Shown piece by piece: positions 31,786 to 31,991 of a DNA stretch of 31,991 bases. Each line of letters begins with the position of its first letter. Position 1 is the stretch's first letter. The stretch is from NCBI GenBank assembly GCA_013054445.1, contig JAAMPI010000568.1:1-31991 (forward strand), in the 5' to 3' direction. This stretch comes from Cudoniella acicularis (Eukaryota; Ascomycota; Leotiomycetes; Helotiales; Helotiaceae). A program made the position numbers and the translations under genes. The notes under the pieces are model-generated. The model did no database searches and had not been told where the DNA came from. It worked only from the letters and a program-made list of their open reading frames with translations.

Positions 31786-31881
31786 GAGTAAGGAGAGTTA
31801 CTCCTACCCGCGGGTATACCCATGTACGGGTACCCATCTACGGATAGACCCGCGGGTAGGTGGGCATACCCGTGGGTTGCT
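31773..31881. mobile_element. Hairpin-rich transposon-like repeat (ACCCGYGGGTA motifs)
   Basis: TACCCGTGGGTAGGAGTAA (31773-31791) and TTACTCCTACCCGCGGGTA (31798-31816) are inverted, 18 of 19 bases matching, with a 6-base loop. More copies of the ACCC(G)(C/T)GGGT word follow near 31834, 31849 and 31868 in both orientations. Dense short inverted motifs like these are typical of the subterminal region of fungal DNA transposons (for example hAT-type) or their small derivatives. The element runs off the window or ends in the AT-rich repeat that follows. Confidence 0.5.
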
Positions 31882-31930
31882 AAGAACCTGTATAAAAATA
31901 AAGATATACTTTTATTTAATCTTTTAATTA

Positions 31931-31980
31931 TTCTCCTAATTATTCTCCTAATTATTTCTCCTAATTATTTCTCCTAATTA
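31931..31980. repeat. Tandem repeat, four copies of a 12-13 bp AT-rich unit
   Basis: The copies are 31931-31942, 31943-31954, 31955-31967 and 31968-31980, each TT(T)CTCCTAATTA. They follow the hairpin-rich repeat and reach the window edge. Confidence 0.85.
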
Positions 31981-31991
31981 CCTTTCTTATA

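Overview
The window is nuclear DNA of a filamentous ascomycete (Pezizomycotina). The signs are short introns of about 46-240 bp with GTRAGT-like donors and CTAAC/CTGAC branch points, TATA-box promoters, two fungal Zn2Cys6 regulators, fungal-only membrane families and secreted plant-cell-wall enzymes. A plant-associated member of the Leotiomycetes would fit, but that placement is an inference from gene content. Gene density is low, with AT-rich, gene-free stretches and several decayed genes.

Layout. 1-994 (-): decayed short-chain dehydrogenase. 1925-2609 (-): MARVEL-type four-span membrane protein in three exons. 4174-4539 (-): small secreted cysteine-rich protein. 5370-5690: degenerate AT-rich repeat. 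5718-6862 (-): polytopic membrane protein carrying one frameshift. 6863-8950: gene-poor. 8953-9690 (+): DUF7726-type pseudogene. 10627-11073 (+): possible coding relic. 11628-13104 (+): Zn2Cys6 regulator whose stop codon lies in a 43-bp minisatellite. 13682-15692 (+): secreted GMC oxidoreductase in four exons. 16038-18501 (-): rhamnogalacturonan lyase (PL4) in five exons. 19229-20194 (+): rhamnogalacturonan acetylesterase (CE12) in four exons. 20924-21360 (+): small basic protein of unknown function. 21946-22833 (-): secreted GH17 beta-1,3-glucanase. 24547-25291 (+): secreted cysteine-containing protein, probably damaged. 25762-26631 (-): DUF7702-like membrane protein. 27645-29169 (+): second Zn2Cys6 regulator with a GC-AG intron. 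29604-30224 (-): GNAT acetyltransferase. 30904-31362 (+): coiled-coil protein with an in-frame TGA. 31624-31991: a short reading frame that ends in a hairpin-rich transposon-like repeat.

The functional core is 11.6-23 kb. A rhamnogalacturonan lyase and a rhamnogalacturonan acetylesterase are transcribed divergently from one 727-bp promoter. That promoter holds two inverted pairs of GCGGGG boxes, the CreA/Mig1-type carbon-repression motif, plus a fifth box of the same class. The esterase would deacetylate the pectin backbone RG-I so that the lyase can cut it. A secreted FAD oxidoreductase and a Zn2Cys6 regulator lie on the lyase side, and a secreted beta-1,3-glucanase on the other. I read this as a small cell-wall-attack gene neighbourhood; that grouping is an inference.

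Three reading frames that are otherwise clear (SDR, polytopic membrane protein, PL4 lyase) each break by exactly one base in a homopolymer, and N bases occur at 5441 and 29707-29708. Some of these breaks may therefore be sequencing errors rather than real mutations.
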